From Methylobacter sp. (lineage in GTDB: Bacteria > Pseudomonadota > Gammaproteobacteria > Methylococcales > Methylomonadaceae), in assembly GCA_023229605.1 (NCBI GenBank), contig JALNYY010000160.1, positions 1 through 9,016 of the forward strand: a DNA stretch of 9,016 nt, written 5' to 3'. The translations under genes and the position numbers were made by a program. The notes under the pieces were generated by a model that had not been told where the DNA came from, made no database searches, and saw only the letters and a program-made list of their open reading frames with translations. Position 1 is the first letter of the stretch. Every line of letters starts with the position of its first letter. Positions 5,432 through 9,016 of this stretch are shown one piece after another.

Positions 5432-8400
5432 CTGGAAAAGTATGTGCGGCAAGTACCCTATTCCTCGACAGATATCGCAGTTATCGGCATGAGCGGTCGC
5501 TTTCCCGGTGCGAAAAACATTGAGGATTTCTGGCAGAACTTGTGTGATGGTGTCGAGTCTATCCACGTCTACTCGCCTGAGGAACTGGCGGAGGCGGGTG
5601 TCGACCCAGCGGTTCACCACCACCGGAACTATGTCAATGTCGGCAGTATTCTGGAAGACATCGATCTGTTCGACGCCTCGTTTTTCGGCCTCAGCCCGCG
5701 AGAAGCCGAAAGCATGGATCCGCAACAGCGCTTGTTTATGGAGTGTGCTTGGCATGCGCTGGAGGACGCGGGGTACGATCCTGATCAATACAAGGGCAAT
5801 ATCGGAGTGTTTGCTGGCTCTGCCATGAGCACGTACTTTCAGCAACTGCTCAAGAACCCGGAATTCGTTGCTCGCATGGGCTTCCTACAGGTATTGGTTG
5901 GGAATGATAAGGATTACCTAACCACGCATGCGTCCTATAAGCTGAACCTCAGAGGCCCGAGTATCAGCATCCAGAGCACTTGCGCCACGTCGCTGGTCGC
6001 CATCTGCATGGCATGCCAGAATCTACTGAGTCGGCAAAGTGACATGGCTCTGGCGGGTGGCGTTTGTGTGCGAGTGCCTCATAAAACGGGTTATTACCAC
6101 GAGCCAGGTGGGATATTTTCACCGGATGGGCATTGTCGGGTGTTCGATGCCAAAGCACAGGGCATGATCTTCGGAAACGGTGTCGGTCTGGTGGTGCTAA
6201 AGCGGCTTGCCGATGCGTTGGCAGATGGCGATTGCATTCATGCCATTGTGAAAGCGGCGGCACTCAACAATGACGGCTCTTCGAAAGCGAGCTACGCAGC
6301 GCCTGGGCTGGCTGGTCAGGCAGCAGTAATTAAACGGGCCTATGCCGAGGCGGGCATCCAGCCGGCGACGATCGGCTATATCGAGGCTCATGGAACCGGT
6401 ACGGTTATGGGAGACCCGGTCGAGATCGCTGGCCTCACGCAAGCATTTTGCGCAAGCACACAGAAAAAGGGTTACTGTGCGATAGGCTCCGTCAAGACGA
6501 ATTTCGGGCATCTCGATCATGCCGCAGGCATCGCCGGATTTTTCAAGACAGTCCTCTCGCTCAAACACAAGATGTTGCCTCCGAGTCTGCACTTTGAAAC
6601 ACCGAATCCGGCGATTGATTTCGCGCAGACCCCTTTTTATGTCAACAGCCGCCTCTCTGAATGGAAACAGCAACCATGGCCCCGGCGTGCGGGTGTCAGC
6701 GCGTTTGGCATCGGTGGAACCAACGCGCATGTCGTCTTGGAGGAAGCTCCTCCGTGCAGTATTCTACCAAACAGTCATTCCAGCTATCTCCTCGTGCTCT
6801 CTGCGAGAACCAAGACGGCTCTCGATACGGCGACCGAAAATCTCGCAAAACACTTGAGGCAACATCCGGGTCAGAATCTCGCTGACATCGCCTACACCTA
6901 CCAGGTAGGCCGACGCGCCTTTGCCTACCGCAGGATGCTAGTCTGCCAAGCTATGGACGATGCGCTTGCCGCCCTCGAAGGGTTGGAACCAAAACGGGTG
7001 ACGACAGAACGGAACGGGACGCGCAACCGGCCTGTCATCTTCATGTTCTCAGGACAGGGGTCGCAATACCCCAACATGGGAGCAGACCTCTATCGCGCCG
7101 AGCCGGTTTTCCGCGAGCAGGTGGATCGCTGCTCCGAGCTGCTGAGCCCGATCCTCGGATTGGATCTTCGTCATGCGATTTATCCCCACGCAGGACAAAC
7201 CGGTACAGCAGATATGCTCCGGCAGACGAGAATTACCCAGCCGGCTCTTTTCGTTGTAGAGTTCGCCTTGGCTAGCTTGTGGATGGACTGGGGTGTGCAG
7301 CCGCATACGATGATCGGCCATAGCGTCGGTGAATTCGTCGCGGCCTGCCTCGCCGGAGTCTTTTCGGTGGAAGATGCACTGAAGCTCGTGGCTGAACGCG
7401 GGCGCTTGATGCAATCTCTCCCAAGTGGTTCAATGTTGGCGGTACCGTTGCCGGAAGCAGAAGTTCTCCCTTTGTTGCAAGGAAAAGTCTGTCTCGCCGC
7501 AGTCAATGACCGATCCATGTGTGTCGTCGCCGGCCATACCGACAGGATCGAGCAATTGGTCGCACAACTGGGTGCCGACGGCATCGAGTGTCGGCATCTT
7601 CATACCTCTCACGCTTTTCACTCGGCAATGATGGATCCGATCATCGAGCCATTCGCCGAGGTGGTTCGCAAGATTGACCTCAAGCCCCCAAAGCTCCACT
7701 TTGTATCGAGTGTCACAGGAACCTGGATCACTCAGGATCAAGCGACAAACCCCGATTATTGGGCCAGGCATGTGCGTGAGCCGGTGCGTTTTGCCGATGG
7801 TTTAGACACAGTGTTCGACGAAGAGGGTTGCATCCTTCTCGAAGTCGGCCCAGGGATGGCATTGAGTACGTTTGCCCGTCGGCATCCCAAGAAGTCTACG
7901 GAGCAGCGCGTGTTTTCTTCGTTACGCCACCCCCAAGAGTCGCAAAAAGATACGGATTTTATTTTGAACACCCTTGGGCGGCTCTGGTTGTTATTTGTGC
8001 AGATCGATTGGTCGCAGTTCCACCGACATGAGAGACATTTCCGAATGTCTTTGCCGACTTATCCGTTCGAGCGGCAGCGGTACTGGGTGGAGCCGGCTAA
8101 TGAAGCCGCTTCTGTCCGCGCTCGTAGCTCAATCAAAAAGCCGGATATCACGGATTGGTTTTATGCCCCGTCGTGGAAACGCGGATTTGCCTGCGAGCTC
8201 GAAGACTCGCTTCTCGGTCAGCAGAGGCTTTGCTGGCTCATCTTCGAGGATGCTTGCGGCGTTGGAGCCAACCTAGTGCATCGGCTCGAACAAAAGGAGC
8301 AGACGGTGCTCACCGTCAAGCCGGGAACGGAATTTGCGCGGATCGGCGTGCATCTCTACTCCCTCGATCCGCAGCGGCCCGAGCACTACGATACTCTGCT

Positions 8401-9016
8401 GGCGGATATTGTCGCGCAAGGCCAGATCCCGGACAAGATCGTTCACATGTGGAGCATTACCGGCAAAGAGTTGCGGCTGCCAGAGATCGAGTTGTTTCAA
8501 GTCTGCCAGGAACTGGGCTTTTACAGCCTCTTGTGGCTTACACAGGCGCTCGCTAAAAATCGTGTCATGACCCCTGTCGACATTGGAGTCGTGTCAAACG
8601 GGATGCATCTGGTTAACGGCGATGAACAGATCTGCCCTGCCAAAGCCACGATACTTGGTGCCTGCAAGAGTATTCCGCAAGAGTACCTGAATCTGCGCTG
8701 CAAGAGTATTGACATCGCCATTTCACCACGCGCCCAGCGACGTAATGCCGGGTTGAGCGATCACCTGATTGGCGAGTTGGTTGGGCGCTCACGGGATGCC
8801 GTGGTTGCCTACCGTGGAGGCCAGCGTTGGCTGCAAAGCTTCGAACCGGCGCAGTTGAAGGGGTCAGTAGAGTGCCCTCGGCTGTTGCGAGAACAAGGCG
8901 TCTATCTGATTACCGGCGGGCTTGGCAACATCGGTCTGGCTCTGGCCGAGGAGCTGGCACGGACAGCTCGTGCCCGACTGGTTCTCACCGGACGCTCGGA
9001 ATTTCCCGCCCCCGAG
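5432..9016 (+). CDS. Modular type I polyketide synthase, KS-AT-KR, 3' end outside the window
   Basis: One frame runs open for 1195 codons to the window edge. KS (about 14-440): DIAVIGMSGRFPG, active-site Cys184 in STCATSLVAI, His320 in EAHGTGT and His360 in NFGHLDHAAG, so the catalytic triad is complete with normal spacing. AT (about 538-845): FSGQGSQ, nucleophile Ser631 in GHSVGE, and HAFHS (727-731), the usual malonyl-CoA signature. The post-AT linker LPTYPFERQRYW (874-885) leads directly to a KR structural half starting DWFYAPSWKR (908) and the KR nucleotide-binding motif TGGLGNIG (1161-1168). Only about 20 residues separate the linker from KR, so no DH is present here. The module should extend an acyl chain with malonyl-CoA and reduce the beta-keto group to a hydroxyl; ACP and later domains must lie beyond the window. 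There is no N-terminal docking or loading domain. The product is unknown and KR stereotype cannot be read because its catalytic residues are outside. The start is CTG 5432, or less likely GTG 5444. Confidence 0.93.
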   Translation, partial: MEKYVRQVPYSSTDIAVIGMSGRFPGAKNIEDFWQNLCDGVESIHVYSPEELAEAGVDPAVHHHRNYVNVGSILEDIDLFDASFFGLSPREAESMDPQQRLFMECAWHALEDAGYDPDQYKGNIGVFAGSAMSTYFQQLLKNPEFVARMGFLQVLVGNDKDYLTTHASYKLNLRGPSISIQSTCATSLVAICMACQNLLSRQSDMALAGGVCVRVPHKTGYYHEPGGIFSPDGHCRVFDAKAQGMIFGNGVGLVVLKRLADALADGDCIHAIVKAAALNNDGSSKASYAAPGLAGQAAVIKRAYAEAGIQPATIGYIEAHGTGTVMGDPVEIAGLTQAFCASTQKKGYCAIGSVKTNFGHLDHAAGIAGFFKTVLSLKHKMLPPSLHFETPNPAIDFAQTPFYVNSRLSEWKQQPWPRRAGVSAFGIGGTNAHVVLEEAPPCSILPNSHSSYLLVLSARTKTALDTATENLAKHLRQHPGQNLADIAYTYQVGRRAFAYRRMLVCQAMDDALAALEGLEPKRVTTERNGTRNRPVIFMFSGQGSQYPNMGADLYRAEPVFREQVDRCSELLSPILGLDLRHAIYPHAGQTGTADMLRQTRITQPALFVVEFALASLWMDWGVQPHTMIGHSVGEFVAACLAGVFSVEDALKLVAERGRLMQSLPSGSMLAVPLPEAEVLPLLQGKVCLAAVNDRSMCVVAGHTDRIEQLVAQLGADGIECRHLHTSHAFHSAMMDPIIEPFAEVVRKIDLKPPKLHFVSSVTGTWITQDQATNPDYWARHVREPVRFADGLDTVFDEEGCILLEVGPGMALSTFARRHPKKSTEQRVFSSLRHPQESQKDTDFILNTLGRLWLLFVQIDWSQFHRHERHFRMSLPTYPFERQRYWVEPANEAASVRARSSIKKPDITDWFYAPSWKRGFACELEDSLLGQQRLCWLIFEDACGVGANLVHRLEQKEQTVLTVKPGTEFARIGVHLYSLDPQRPEHYDTLLADIVAQGQIPDKIVHMWSITGKELRLPEIELFQVCQELGFYSLLWLTQALAKNRVMTPVDIGVVSNGMHLVNGDEQICPAKATILGACKSIPQEYLNLRCKSIDIAISPRAQRRNAGLSDHLIGELVGRSRDAVVAYRGGQRWLQSFEPAQLKGSVECPRLLREQGVYLITGGLGNIGLALAEELARTARARLVLTGRSEFPAPE

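Noticed and set aside
6197..8556. Several 100-180 codon frames on both strands inside the PKS (for example 6197-6730 minus and 8155-8556 plus)
   Set aside because: The KS-AT-KR frame is continuous through all of them with family motifs; these are GC-rich shadows.
8090..8900. A dehydratase domain between AT and KR
   Set aside because: Only about 20 residues lie between the post-AT linker and the KR structural half, and no HxxxGxxxxP motif is present.

Overview
The window looks like a bacterial accessory region bounded by decayed insertion sequences. It carries two same-strand genes for proteins with self-processing domains and the 5' part of a modular polyketide synthase (PKS) gene. The source is probably a Gram-negative bacterium: there is a Sec signal peptide on a repeat-rich fibre protein, Shine-Dalgarno sites are common, and the flanking DNA is AT-rich while the PKS is GC-richer. 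A gammaproteobacterium is my guess only, because no housekeeping gene is present to place it.

Layout. Positions 1-309 are AT-rich and hold no gene I can support beyond a possible 14-codon fragment leaving the left edge on the minus strand. Positions 310-1294 are a complete but dead insertion sequence of about 985 bp. It has perfect 25-bp terminal inverted repeats around a DDE transposase gene broken into four reading-frame blocks. After a leader of about 190 bp, 1488-3170 encodes a 560-residue secreted fibre-like protein: signal peptide, sixteen exact-period 17-residue repeats, an S74 intramolecular-chaperone autoprocessing domain and a C-terminal coiled coil. Next, 3369-5096 encodes a 575-residue protein with an unrecognised N-terminal part of about 390 residues and a C-terminal Hint (hedgehog/intein) domain. 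GC-rich hairpins lie at or just after the stop codons of both genes. A 3'-end remnant of an ISL3-like transposase gene follows (about 5146-5310). From 5432 a large type I PKS reads open to the window edge as KS-AT-KR, with the KR cut off just after its nucleotide-binding motif.

How the parts relate. The S74 and Hint genes are adjacent and both encode domains of families that cut their own polypeptide. They have different start contexts and a probable terminator between them, so they may be separate transcripts. The PKS is separated from them by a hairpin and the IS remnant, and a functional link is not shown. The PKS start is odd: the only well-placed initiation codon behind its strong ribosome binding site is CTG. 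The best candidates for something undescribed are the N-terminal region of the Hint protein and the side-by-side pair of self-processing proteins.
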